A DNA stretch of 32,198 bases from Spirochaetes bacterium GWB1_27_13 (GTDB lineage: Bacteria > Spirochaetota > GWE2-31-10 > MWDO01): the NCBI GenBank assembly GCA_001829125.1, contig MIAN01000234.1, positions 1-32,198 of the forward strand, read 5' to 3'. The notes under the pieces were generated by a model that was given only the letters and a program-made list of their open reading frames with translations, searched no databases and was not told the origin of the DNA. Shown here one piece after another: positions 18,036 to 27,703 of this stretch. A program made the translations under genes and the position numbers. Numbering within the stretch: the stretch's first letter is position 1; each line of letters begins with the position of its first letter.

Positions 18036-18440
18036 TTACTCTTCTTCTTCATTTTGAGAATTGTCTTTTGCTTCTTTTTGCTCTCGTTCTCTTCTTTCAT
18101 TTTCAATTTGTGCTAAAGTTTTATCTAATTGGAACGCTTTTTCTTCTTCTTCGTCATAACGAAATTCAATCTTTGGTGTAAATCTTAATTGAAGTCTTTC
18201 TCCAATAATTTTTTGAAAAAAACCAGCTGCACTATTTAGCCCATTTACAGCTTTATTTATATCTGCTTTATCACCAATGGTTGTAAAATATAAATGGCAA
18301 TAGTGTAAATCTTTGCTTAAAGTAATCCTTGAAATTGTCATAATTCTTGGGATTCTTGGGTCTTTTACTTCACCTAAAGTAATTATTTTCATTACTTCTT
18401 CTATAATTAAAGTTTTTATTCTTTCTGATTTGTATTTCAC
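18036..18440 (-). CDS. rbfA: Ribosome-binding factor A
   Basis: 134 aa; RIKTLIIEEVMKIITLGEVKDPRI, LSKDLHYCHLYFTTIGD, LRFTPKIEFRYDE. Confidence 0.93.
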   Translation of the reverse strand: MKYKSERIKTLIIEEVMKIITLGEVKDPRIPRIMTISRITLSKDLHYCHLYFTTIGDKADINKAVNGLNSAAGFFQKIIGERLQLRFTPKIEFRYDEEEEKAFQLDKTLAQIENERREREQKEAKDNSQNEEEE

Positions 18441-18606
18441 TTAATATCCCTTTACTATTTGATTTTCTAATTTATCCAATTGAAGACGATTTGTCAAGTT
18501 TTTAAAGAATCTTTTTCTTTTAATTTTTTTAATCTTCCAAATGAATAATATTTACCAATAATTAAATCGCATTCATTTGTTTGAGTATATAAGTTATATA
18601 TACTAT

Positions 18607-18640
18607 AAATTAATGAAATTGTCACCAATTTCATTAATTT
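18607..18640. repeat. Perfect 15-bp inverted repeat (hairpin) downstream of the kinase operon
   Basis: AAATTAATGAAATTG-TCAC-CAATTTCATTAATTT. Confidence 0.7.
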
Positions 18641-18754
18641 TAGGTATATAATCAACCTCGGATAACTCATTGTTATATAATAGATTATAATTATTATTAT
18701 TAATTTATTTTATACTAAGAATTTTGACAAACTCAACTCGTTTGATTATAAAAT

Positions 18755-21679
18755 CTATTTTATTGGCAGTCTTATTGTAAATTTAGTACCAACATTTTCT
18801 TTTGTTGCAACACTTATTTTCCCACTGAGTTCTTCGACTTCATTTTTTACTACATCAAGACCGACTCCTCTGCCAGATAAATCAGTTACATGATCTTTAG
18901 AACTAAAATCTGGAGAAAATATAAAATTAATCAGTTTCAAATTTGTAATATTATCGTTTTCTGAAATTAAAGATTTTTGTATAGCTTTTCTTCGTATTGC
19001 CTCAAAATCAATACCTTTTCCGTTATCTATAACTTCTATATAATAATCTGTGTTATCTTTATAAATTTCAAGCTTTATTAAACTTTTTTGAGTTTTATTG
19101 ATTGTCAGTTTTTCAAATTTATCTTCAATTCCATGATCCAAAGCATTCCTGATAAGATGAATAATAGAGTTTTTAATTTTATTTAGATAAGGAAAATCAA
19201 AGAGTGTGGTATAATATTTAAATTCTACTTCTTTATCTATTTTAACGGATATATTATCAACCATATCTTTTAATGTCATAAGAAATTTGTCAAGCAAGGC
19301 TTTTGGTGAGTTATTATATTCATCAATATCAAGTTTGCAGAAAAGTCTAAATTTATCTAATAGCCTATCAATTATTTGGATTTCTTTAAGTAATAAATCG
19401 ACAAGATTATTGATTTTTTCTTTTATATTCTCAATATTTTGAGAATCCTTGTAAGAGGAAAGTTGATCCTCGATAATATGAGTTATTTCTGCTAATTGCT
19501 TTAAATCAAGAGCATACGCAGCACCTTTTAAAGAATGTAGATGCCTAAAAATATGTTGTCGTGCTTCATCATCTTTTAAAATATCAATGTTTTGATTTAG
19601 TTCACTTAGAACATTATTTGTTTCATTAATAAAGTCTATAAAAACTTGTGGACCTTGTTTAAGAATAGCAGATATAGCACTTATTTCAGCATCTTTTCTA
19701 TTTTTCTCTTTCTCAAGTTCTTTTTCTGCTTTTATAACTAATGTCTTATCTTCAAACAAAACCATAACATTTTCAATTGCATTATTATTATAAATTCTTT
19801 GAAAATTTATATTAACAAAAAAATCTTCATTTGTATCAGACCTGTTTATTTTTATATACTGATCTTTTAACGGGTTTATAAGCATTAACATTTCCATTTC
19901 AGTATTTATATTTGTAAATAATGAATTTAAAAAGAAAGTCATATACTCTCTTTCATTTTTATTTTTATCATTATCTGGATAAATAAAGTCAATAAAATTC
20001 TTTCCTGCAATTTCTTCTTTACCAAATAAATGAGTAAGATAATTTGAATATTGATTACTGATCTTAAAGTTTTTATCAATTAACAAAAGTCCTTCTTTTA
20101 TATTTTCAAGATATTTTTTATTTTCCTCAAACTTTACTTCTTGTAACTGAGTAATTAACTCAAGTTCTTGCTTTTTTCTTTCTGTCGATATTAGTTTTTC
20201 CTGATAATCTTTTACTTCATTTATCATTTTATTAAAGTTATCAGTTAGAACACCTATCTCATTATGAGACTTTTGTTCAATATAATAAGAATAATCACCT
20301 TCAGCAATCTTTTTTGTTGCATTTACGAGTAATTCGATTGGGTTTGTAAAAGTTTTACTGAATGAAAAAGAAATTATTATTATTATTATCAAAAAAATAA
20401 ATGTTATTACAGAAATAATAAAAACAATATCTATAATTGGCTTTAAAAATTGGGATTGCGGGTGAAAATATATAAATTTTACACCAGACAAATCACTTCC
20501 ATCTACAATAGTCATATATCGTTTATTATCAAAAGTAATATAATTTATTTTAGTTTTATTGATATTTATATCATGACGAAAATTTATCGATAAAAACAAA
20601 TCATATAGTTTGTCTTTTTTTTCCATATCTGTATTTTTATTTAAAACGAAACTATTTGATGAACTATTATAACTATAAAAAAAATCTACAAGGTCTTGAT
20701 TATTTTTATTGATTTTTTTGATTATTTGATTTTCAAAGATTTCTTTTTCTATTTCTTCTGGAAAATGGTAGAGTAAATCCTTGATATAATCTTTTTGTAA
20801 AATTGTTTTATCAGTAATAAGCATTCGGTAATCATTAAAATTTAATAACTCATCATTAGGATTTGGGCTGTCTTTTCCAAGAATATAGATTTTTTTATTT
20901 TCATCATAATTATAATAATCGTCTGATATAGGGTGATTGTAACTTATAATATTGTTAAACTTATCAAGTACATAAAGAGTACCAAATTTTAATTCATCAA
21001 TGTTTTCAAAATATTTTTCTATATAGCCACTCTTAAAAACAACTATAATAAATTTAGCAAATGTATCAGAAGGATTTACAGGAGGGTCTTTGTAATATGG
21101 TGCTATCATTACAGGATTTTTACCCTCATATCCTGAGATGACATTTTCTTTAAAGAGTCCGAATACAGTTTTTATTTGATTATCATTTTTTATCTGTTTA
21201 TAAAGAATATCCTGTTTTAAAACATCTATATTTGGCGGAACCTGATTGATACCCGAAAAATGAATTTTATATGGGGTGTTATTATTAATTGAAGTTCTAT
21301 CTAATTCGACAAGGTACAGTCTTCCCTCTATCTTTTCTTCCATTGTTTTTCGGATGCCACCAATTTGTGTTTCTGAACCTATAAGTTTTTCGGATATATT
21401 TATTTCTTCAGAACCGTTTTTATATTGAGGTGCATTGAGACCTTCTACAACTTCAGGTATTGTAAATAAATTAGCAAGTGTACGCGAGTTTTGTTCGTAG
21501 GAAATGTCCAAATTCATTTTAACTTGAGAAATAATCATTGAATAAAGTTTAAAATTCTGATTTTCTAGATACGAAAATATTCTAATACTTATAATAATGA
21601 TTAAGACTATTATAGGTAATATTGCGACAGGGATAATAAATTTTAAGAGATCCCACCTGATTTTAGTATTTTTTTTCAT
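18755..21679 (-). CDS. Membrane-bound CheA-like histidine kinase (sensor-HAMP-PAS-Hpt-HATPase)
   Basis: 974 aa; two TM segments, HAMP (NPIELLVNATKKIAEGDYSYYI), PAS-like region, Hpt motif RHLHSLKGAAYAL, HATPase motifs HLIRNALDHGIED / VIDNGKGID / GRGVGLDVVKNEVEELSG; ends without a CheW-like domain. Confidence 0.88.
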   Translation of the reverse strand: MKKNTKIRWDLLKFIIPVAILPIIVLIIIISIRIFSYLENQNFKLYSMIISQVKMNLDISYEQNSRTLANLFTIPEVVEGLNAPQYKNGSEEINISEKLIGSETQIGGIRKTMEEKIEGRLYLVELDRTSINNNTPYKIHFSGINQVPPNIDVLKQDILYKQIKNDNQIKTVFGLFKENVISGYEGKNPVMIAPYYKDPPVNPSDTFAKFIIVVFKSGYIEKYFENIDELKFGTLYVLDKFNNIISYNHPISDDYYNYDENKKIYILGKDSPNPNDELLNFNDYRMLITDKTILQKDYIKDLLYHFPEEIEKEIFENQIIKKINKNNQDLVDFFYSYNSSSNSFVLNKNTDMEKKDKLYDLFLSINFRHDININKTKINYITFDNKRYMTIVDGSDLSGVKFIYFHPQSQFLKPIIDIVFIISVITFIFLIIIIIISFSFSKTFTNPIELLVNATKKIAEGDYSYYIEQKSHNEIGVLTDNFNKMINEVKDYQEKLISTERKKQELELITQLQEVKFEENKKYLENIKEGLLLIDKNFKISNQYSNYLTHLFGKEEIAGKNFIDFIYPDNDKNKNEREYMTFFLNSLFTNINTEMEMLMLINPLKDQYIKINRSDTNEDFFVNINFQRIYNNNAIENVMVLFEDKTLVIKAEKELEKEKNRKDAEISAISAILKQGPQVFIDFINETNNVLSELNQNIDILKDDEARQHIFRHLHSLKGAAYALDLKQLAEITHIIEDQLSSYKDSQNIENIKEKINNLVDLLLKEIQIIDRLLDKFRLFCKLDIDEYNNSPKALLDKFLMTLKDMVDNISVKIDKEVEFKYYTTLFDFPYLNKIKNSIIHLIRNALDHGIEDKFEKLTINKTQKSLIKLEIYKDNTDYYIEVIDNGKGIDFEAIRRKAIQKSLISENDNITNLKLINFIFSPDFSSKDHVTDLSGRGVGLDVVKNEVEELSGKISVATKENVGTKFTIRLPIK

Positions 21680-21690
21680 ATTTTACTCTA

Positions 21691-22155
21691 TTATACTTTC
21701 ATATCTCTCATTGACACATTTACAGAAAAATCACCAAATTCAGATTGAAATGGGATTGATATTACAGGTACCCCTTTAGGCCAATTGATATTATATGAAT
21801 TTCCTGTAATAACACCAGGTAAAGATATTTCGATTCTGTAATCTTCGAGATCTTTTTTGGCATTTCCAGCTATAATATTGACCATCTCACCAACCCCATC
21901 TATAACTTCATTTGTGATAGCCATAAATGATAAACCTGAAAATTTGGAAACCATTTTTATAGCAGTTTCTCTTGAGAAAGTAAGAACTACTGCACCAACT
22001 GTATCTCCTGCAAGACCAATAATAGCAGAAACTTCTTTTAATTCATTAGGGTCTTTAAGAAGTACTGGTGGAGAAACAGTAACTGAAACATTAAGATACT
22101 CTTTAAAAAGATTCATGGAAGCATTTAAAAATGGATTTATATACATAGCCTTCAT
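21691..22155 (-). CDS. CheX-like chemotaxis protein (putative CheY-P phosphatase)
   Basis: 154 aa; INPFLNASMNLFKEYL start and EVIDGVGEMVNIIAGNAKKDL motif; flanked by a CheY and a CheA-like kinase gene. Confidence 0.85.
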   Translation of the reverse strand: MKAMYINPFLNASMNLFKEYLNVSVTVSPPVLLKDPNELKEVSAIIGLAGDTVGAVVLTFSRETAIKMVSKFSGLSFMAITNEVIDGVGEMVNIIAGNAKKDLEDYRIEISLPGVITGNSYNINWPKGVPVISIPFQSEFGDFSVNVSMRDMKV

Positions 22156-22167
22156 ATTAATTCTCCA

Positions 22168-22548
22168 TTAAGTAAGATATTTTGATATTTTTTCAAGAAA
22201 AATTTCAGCTTTTACTGGTTTTACAATGTAATTTGTAACACCTGAAGTAATCGCTTCCATCACATTATACTTTGCCGCTTCAGAGGTTATCATTACGACT
22301 GGAGTAAGACTATATTTTTCCATAGACCTAATTATTTTAACAAATTGAAGTCCATTTAGATGAGGCATATTCCAGTCTACAATAAATAAACCGATATTGT
22401 TTGAGTTTGCTAATTGTAAAGCTTTTTCTCCATCTTCTGCATCAATAATGTCTTCGTCTTTACAACCTGCTTCTAATAAAATATTTCTGTGAATCCTTCT
22501 CATTGTTGAGGAATCATCTATAATTAAAACTTTCACTGTTTCCTCCAA
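22168..22548 (-). CDS. CheY-like single-domain response regulator
   Basis: 126 aa; VLIIDDSSTMRRI, VDWNMPHLNGLQF, MITSEA, NYIVKPVK. Confidence 0.93.
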   Translation of the reverse strand: MEETVKVLIIDDSSTMRRIHRNILLEAGCKDEDIIDAEDGEKALQLANSNNIGLFIVDWNMPHLNGLQFVKIIRSMEKYSLTPVVMITSEAAKYNVMEAITSGVTNYIVKPVKAEIFLEKISKYLT

Positions 22549-22585
22549 TTTTATTGATTATTTTATCCATACTAACCAATATTAA

Positions 22586-22603
22586 ATACTTTATATAAAG
22601 TAT
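22586..22603. promoter_or_regulatory. 18-bp perfect palindrome upstream of the cheY-like operon
   Basis: ATACTTTATATAAAGTAT, 38-55 bp upstream of the cheY-like start. Confidence 0.35.
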
Positions 22604-22725
22604 ATGCCCATCATATAAAAAGTCAAGAAAATTATGATAAAATAATGAAAAGAAATTAATTATGGTATTACAAATAATACTATTAAATTTATAATTTTTT
22701 TCTAATTCCATTCTCCATAAACAAC

Positions 22726-22754
22726 AAAAGGGATGTCTTGCGACATCCCTTTTT
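22726..22754 (-). terminator. Rho-independent terminator of PEP carboxykinase gene
   Basis: AAAAGGGATGTC-TTGC-GACATCCCTTTT perfect stem; T-rich downstream on the minus strand. Confidence 0.8.
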
Positions 22755-22770
22755 ATAATTAAAACTCAAA

Positions 22771-24570
22771 TTATGAATTAAGTCTTTTTTCAAGATCATT
22801 AAGTTCATCGTTGAGTTCTTTTGGTAAGTGTGAGCCAAATTTAGCATAATGTTCTTTGATACCAGGAATTTCTTTTTTCCATTCATCATTGCTTACTGCT
22901 AATACAGCTTTTACTTCATCTTCTGTAATTTTCATACCAGAAACATCAAGTGCGTCAACTGTTGGTACAAAACCAATAGATTTCTTTTCAGCTTTGCCTG
23001 TACCGCTAACTCTTTCGATAATCCATTTTAATACTCTTGAGTTTTCACCGTATCCTGGCCACAACCATTTACCTTCTGCTGTTTTTCTAAACCAGTTTAC
23101 ATAGAAAATCTTTGGTAATTTTGATTGATCAGTTGCTTTTTTACCAGTATTAATCCAGTGTCCAAAATAGTCGCCCATATTGTATCCACAGAATGGTAAC
23201 ATAGCAAATGGGTCTCTTCTTAATTGTCCAAGTCCACCAGCAGCAGCAGCAGTCATTTCACTTGCAACAACAGAACCCATAAATACACCATGATTCCAGC
23301 TAAAAGCTTCATGAACTAATGGAACAACAGATGCTCTTCTACCACCAAAAAGAATAGCAGAAATTGGAACACCATTTGGATCTTCCCAAGCAGGATCAAT
23401 TGCAGGACATTGTGAAGCAGGAGCTGTAAATCTTGCGTTTGGATGTGAAGAAGGTCTTCCGCAACCTGGAGTCCATTCTTTACCTTGCCAATCTGTTAAT
23501 TTAGCTGGCTCATCATCTGTCATTTGTTCCCACCAAACATCACCATCTGGAGTTAAAGCAACATTTGTAAATATTGTATTTTTTTCGAGTGATAACATAG
23601 CATTTGGGTTTGATTTCATAGAAGTACCTGGAGCTACACCAAAGAAACCTGCTTCTGGGTTGATAGCATAAAGTCTTCCATCTTTACCAAATTTCATCCA
23701 AGCAATATCATCGCCAATACATTCTACTTTCCAACCAGGTATTGTAGGGATAAGCATAGCGAGGTTTGTTTTACCACAAGCTGAAGGGAATGCAGCTGCA
23801 ATATATTTTTTTTCACCATTTGGAGGAGTGATGCCAAGAATAAGCATGTGTTCTGCAAGCCAACCTTCTTCTCTAGCCATAGAAGTAGCGATTCTAAGAG
23901 CAAAACATTTTTTACCAAGTAACGCATTTCCACCATAACCAGAACCAAAAGACCAAATAATTTTTTCTTCTGGGAAGTGAGTGATGTATTTGATTGGGTT
24001 ACAAGGCCAAAGAACATCTTTTTCTCCAGCGATTAATGGTTTACCAACTGAGTGAACACATTGAACAAATTCGCCGTTATCACCAAGAACATCGAGTACT
24101 TTTTTACCCATTCTTGTCATTATTCTCATATTTACAGCAACATAAGCTGAATCAGAAAGTTCAACGCCAATATGAGAAATTGGAGAACCAATAGGACCCA
24201 TACTGAAAGGAATAACATACATTGTTCTACCTTTCATACAACCATCATAAAGACCTTTCATAATGATTTTCATTTCTGCTGGGTCTTTCCAGTAGTTTGT
24301 TGGACCTGCTTCTTCTTTTGTTTTTGAACAGATGAATGTTCTTTCTTCAACTCTCGCTACATCTGCAGGGTCTGATTTAGCATAGAAACTTCCAGGTTTT
24401 TTGTCTTCGCTAAGTTTAATAAAAGTACCAGCTTTTACTAACTCATCACAAAGCTTGTTGTATTCTTCTTGAGAACCGTCACACCAGTAAATTTTGTCTG
24501 GTTTACACATAGCTGCAATTTCTTCGACCCATTTGATCAATTTTTGATTTTTGGTCATATTGTTTTCCAT
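22771..24570 (-). CDS. pckG: Phosphoenolpyruvate carboxykinase (GTP)
   Basis: 599 aa; [14 protein letters not shown]-loop, [49 protein letters not shown], typical of the GTP-dependent family. Confidence 0.97.
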   Translation of the reverse strand: MENNMTKNQKLIKWVEEIAAMCKPDKIYWCDGSQEEYNKLCDELVKAGTFIKLSEDKKPGSFYAKSDPADVARVEERTFICSKTKEEAGPTNYWKDPAEMKIIMKGLYDGCMKGRTMYVIPFSMGPIGSPISHIGVELSDSAYVAVNMRIMTRMGKKVLDVLGDNGEFVQCVHSVGKPLIAGEKDVLWPCNPIKYITHFPEEKIIWSFGSGYGGNALLGKKCFALRIATSMAREEGWLAEHMLILGITPPNGEKKYIAAAFPSACGKTNLAMLIPTIPGWKVECIGDDIAWMKFGKDGRLYAINPEAGFFGVAPGTSMKSNPNAMLSLEKNTIFTNVALTPDGDVWWEQMTDDEPAKLTDWQGKEWTPGCGRPSSHPNARFTAPASQCPAIDPAWEDPNGVPISAILFGGRRASVVPLVHEAFSWNHGVFMGSVVASEMTAAAAGGLGQLRRDPFAMLPFCGYNMGDYFGHWINTGKKATDQSKLPKIFYVNWFRKTAEGKWLWPGYGENSRVLKWIIERVSGTGKAEKKSIGFVPTVDALDVSGMKITEDEVKAVLAVSNDEWKKEIPGIKEHYAKFGSHLPKELNDELNDLEKRLNS

Positions 24571-24652
24571 TGATTACTCCTTGATATATTTTTTTTAATA
24601 TAAGTGGTATTTCAAAACCATAAAATATGGTTACTAGGAACTAATTATGATT

Positions 24653-24690
24653 TAAGACCTATCATGTTTTTGAAACATAGCAGATCTTAG
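24653..24690 (-). terminator. Imperfect hairpin, possible birA terminator
   Basis: AAGACCTATCATGTTT-TTG-AAACATAGCAGATCTT imperfect inverted repeat just 3' of birA. Confidence 0.4.
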
Positions 24691-24693
24691 TTG

Positions 24694-25422
24694 TTATATT
24701 AAATTTACATCACCAGCCAAAACGTCAATAATTTGTTCATCGATTTTTAATTTAAGAATGCCGTCTTCGTCAATATCAAAAACTTCACCGCTCTTGACTT
24801 CGCCATTCATAATCCATTCGACTTTTTTGCCGATTATTTTGCTATATTTCACCCATTCTTTTTTAATTTTTTTAATGCCATCATAACCGAAGAATATAGT
24901 AAAATATTTTGATAATTTATCTAAGTATAACTCGCTAAACTTTTTTAAATCAAAGTCTTTTCCTAGAATCATAGAAACTGAGGTGGCTTTTTTACCAACG
25001 CCAGACAGGTCTTCTTTTGTGGAATTAACATTTACGCCAATGCCTACAATAAGTTTTTCCATTTTTGTAGTTTTCCAAATGGATTCTGCCAAAACACCAG
25101 AGATTTTTTCATCGTTTATATAAATGTCATTGGGCCATTTAATCCAAGAATTATGAACGCCAATTTCATCAAATAATTCGACGAGTGCCACAGAAATACA
25201 GGCAATATACCAATTGAAATTTAAAATTGATTTTTTTGGTTTAAATAATATTGATAAAGCGAGATTTTTATTTTCAAAACAAAACCATTTACGATTTTCT
25301 CTACCTCTGCCAGTTGTTTGGTTAAACGAGTAAACAATAGTCTTATCTTCAAATTCGTTTTGCTTTAAAAACGAGTTTGTAGAATCTACTTCTTCTAAAT
25401 AAACAATATTAAATAAACTCAA
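24694..25422 (-). CDS. birA: Biotin--[acetyl-CoA-carboxylase] ligase
   Basis: 242 aa; VDSTNSFLK, TTGRGRENRKWF, IKWPNDIYINDEKISGVLAE, VGIGVNVN. Confidence 0.93.
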   Translation of the reverse strand: MSLFNIVYLEEVDSTNSFLKQNEFEDKTIVYSFNQTTGRGRENRKWFCFENKNLALSILFKPKKSILNFNWYIACISVALVELFDEIGVHNSWIKWPNDIYINDEKISGVLAESIWKTTKMEKLIVGIGVNVNSTKEDLSGVGKKATSVSMILGKDFDLKKFSELYLDKLSKYFTIFFGYDGIKKIKKEWVKYSKIIGKKVEWIMNGEVKSGEVFDIDEDGILKLKIDEQIIDVLAGDVNLI

Positions 25423-25836
25423 TGTGGTAACCTAAACTGTATTTTTATTGTTATATACAAAAATTTTTATTTTGTCAAAAAAATAAAGATTAATTTTTTA
25501 AATTTTTGATAAATTTTACATTTGTACGATAATTTGAAATTTTAGAATTTTTTTATTAAAAATCAAAATATTCTAAATATTTATTATAAAACTAGTTAAG
25601 TTGATATTTCTTAAAACAGATTTTTTCTAAAAAAATGATGAGGTTATACATTATTAATTAAATTTTGAATTTATTAATTTAAATAATTTGAAAGAAAGTG
25701 ACAACTAAAAAAGATAGATTTATTTAATTAAAATAATTAAATGATAATAAAAACTTTTTTTATTTCAAAATACAAAAAATATATTATAATATATCTAAAT
25801 CTAATGTTAAATTAGAAAATTTTAAGTATATTTCGA

Positions 25837-25856
25837 TGCCCGAGACTGGAATCGAA
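25837..25856 (-). other. tRNA 3'-end-like fragment (possible att footprint)
   Basis: Minus strand reads TTCGATTCCAGTCTCGGGCA, like a tRNA T-loop, 3' T-stem and acceptor strand; no tRNA body on the 5' side. Confidence 0.4.
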
Positions 25857-25900
25857 TTTAATTTGTAATTATTAAGAATAAATTAATTTGCAAAACTCCA

Positions 25901-25946
25901 ATAAAATCTGTGTAATCAGTTTTAATCTGTGGAAATATGTGTTATG
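25901..25946. repeat. Dispersed AATCTGTGTAATC...GTGTTATG repeat, copy overlapping the start of the DUF1175 gene
   Basis: ATAAAATCTGTGTAATCAGTTTTAATCTGTGGAAATATGTGTTATG; shares CAATAAAATCTGTGT with the element at 16707-16721. Confidence 0.6.
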
Positions 25947-26957
25947 AAAAAGATTGTGTTATTTATATTAATTTTTATTATTCTATCATTTTTTATAATT
26001 TTTGTTGTTATTTTGAATGATAATAAACTTGAAATTAAACAAACAAGCACTGTGATTTATGCAAACTCAAATAATTTTGCTTTTTTTGAAATAAAATATA
26101 AAAATAAACTAAGGCAAAAATTTTTTCCTTTTGATAAGAAGTTTAAAATTAATTATATAGAAGGAAAACAATTAATTGAAGAGATTAAAAGTAAAAAAGG
26201 ATTCTACCTAAAAAGTAAAACTGTATCTGGGGTTGTTAAGTTTAATATAGAGGCAGAAAATCAAATTAAATTTTGCGAAATTAAAATTGCAGAAAATTAT
26301 ACTGATAGTGATGGTGATGGATTTCCCGATGTGGTAGAGTTAACCAATGAAGATAGAGATAATTTTGCTAATTGGTTTGTTTCAATTGCTGAGTCTCAAT
26401 TTTATGGAATATCGTCTAACTGGGAGGCTATAAATCAAAGTTGTTCGGGGCTTGTTGTTTTTGCTTGCAAGGAGGCTTTGAAGAAACATAATAATCAATG
26501 GTTTGCAAAGTATTCTTTTATTGTAACAAAAAATATTGATGATGTAAAAAAATATAATTATCCAGATGTTCCTTTGTTAAAAGAGAATATTTTTAGGGTT
26601 AAAAAGGGTAGTTTTAATATAAATGATGTGAGTTCTTGTTTTGCAAATACTGCGAATGTTAATAATTTGCTCAATTTTAATTTCACATTTATTGGTAAAA
26701 ATAAGATAGATTTTAAAAAAGGTGATGTTTTATTTTATAATGTTTCAAATAATCAAGATTCTCCATATCATTCGATGATTTATACTGGAGAAAGCGATTA
26801 TTTGATCTATCACACTGGCAACCTTTCATCTACAAATATAGGTGAGGTAAGAAAAGTTAAATTTGACGATTTATCAAAACATCCCGACTCATTTTGGCAT
26901 CCAGTAAGTGATAATAAATCATTTTTGGGGGCTTATAGGTGGAATTTTTTGAATTGA
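25944..26957 (+). CDS. DUF1175 family protein (YfaT-like)
   Basis: N-terminal membrane/signal segment, then DSDGDGFPDVVELTNEDRDNFANWFVSIAESQFY...CSGLVVFACKEAL...KKGDVLFYN...YHSMIYTG. ATG at 25944 preferred over the GTG at 25929 used by the ORF track. Confidence 0.7.
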   Translation: MKKIVLFILIFIILSFFIIFVVILNDNKLEIKQTSTVIYANSNNFAFFEIKYKNKLRQKFFPFDKKFKINYIEGKQLIEEIKSKKGFYLKSKTVSGVVKFNIEAENQIKFCEIKIAENYTDSDGDGFPDVVELTNEDRDNFANWFVSIAESQFYGISSNWEAINQSCSGLVVFACKEALKKHNNQWFAKYSFIVTKNIDDVKKYNYPDVPLLKENIFRVKKGSFNINDVSSCFANTANVNNLLNFNFTFIGKNKIDFKKGDVLFYNVSNNQDSPYHSMIYTGESDYLIYHTGNLSSTNIGEVRKVKFDDLSKHPDSFWHPVSDNKSFLGAYRWNFLN

Positions 26958-26992
26958 GATGATTATTCTAAATTTTTATAATGGAGTAATAA

Positions 26993-27298
26993 ATGGATGA
27001 TAGAACAATATATTTTTCTCAAAAATTAAAAGAAAATCTATCAAAAAATATAAAAGAATTGGTTTTATTTGGCTCAAGAGCAAGAGGCGACTATTGGGAT
27101 GGTTCTGATTACGATTTTTTGATTGTGGTTAATGAAAAAAGTAAAGAAACAATAAAATCTATAAGACAAATCGAAGTTGATTTTTTAGATAAATTTGATA
27201 TTTTATCAGCTAGTTTAATATTTGACGAAGAAGAATGGGAAAAAACAAAAAAATTACCAATAGGAATAAATATTTTGAGAGAAGGGGAGTGGATTTGA
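26993..27298 (+). CDS. MNT-type minimal nucleotidyltransferase
   Basis: 101 aa; LVLFGSRARGDYWDGSDYDFLIVV (GSRARG...SDYD active-site motif); GGAG ribosome-binding site. Confidence 0.88.
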   Translation: MDDRTIYFSQKLKENLSKNIKELVLFGSRARGDYWDGSDYDFLIVVNEKSKETIKSIRQIEVDFLDKFDILSASLIFDEEEWEKTKKLPIGINILREGEWI

Positions 27299-27699
27299 TG
27301 GAATTAAACGCTGAAATTATAGCAATGATAAATAAATCAGACAGTAAATTGAAGACTGCAAAAATAGTTTATAACAATGAACAATATGCTGACTGCATGT
27401 CTTCTTCATATTATGCTGTTTTTCATATAATTTCTGCTTGTTTATTATCAAAAAATCTAACATTCTCAAGTCATTCTCAGACTATTGGAGCCTTTAATAA
27501 AGAGTTTATTAAAACTGGCATATTTCCAAAGGAATATACTGCAATAATTCAAGGACTTTTTGAAGATAGACAGAATGGGGATTATAATGTATATTTTACC
27601 CCTGATAGAGATATGGCTTTTGATAGTATAAAACAAACTGAAATTATTATAAATTCAATAAAAGATTATTTACTAAGAGAAAAGGATAAAGGAAACTGA
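27298..27699 (+). CDS. HEPN domain protein
   Basis: About 133 aa from ATG 27298 (TGATG overlap with the MNT stop); YADCMSSSYYAVFHIISACLLSKNL and EDRQNGDYNVYF match HEPN proteins; paired with MNT. Confidence 0.82.
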   Translation: MELNAEIIAMINKSDSKLKTAKIVYNNEQYADCMSSSYYAVFHIISACLLSKNLTFSSHSQTIGAFNKEFIKTGIFPKEYTAIIQGLFEDRQNGDYNVYFTPDRDMAFDSIKQTEIIINSIKDYLLREKDKGN

Positions 27700-27703
27700 T
27701 TGT

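Noticed and set aside
18607-18640. 15-bp perfect hairpin as a small RNA or riboswitch
   Set aside because: Most simply a terminator-type or AT-rich hairpin at the 3' end of the kinase operon; no further structure supports an RNA gene.
25837-25910. A complete tRNA gene
   Set aside because: Only T-loop/acceptor-like sequence is present; no D-arm, anticodon arm or 5' acceptor strand could be found.
27235-27297. ORF-track start of the HEPN gene at 27235
   Set aside because: It would overlap the MNT gene by 64 nt; the ATG at 27298 with the TGATG junction and GGGGAG upstream is a better start.
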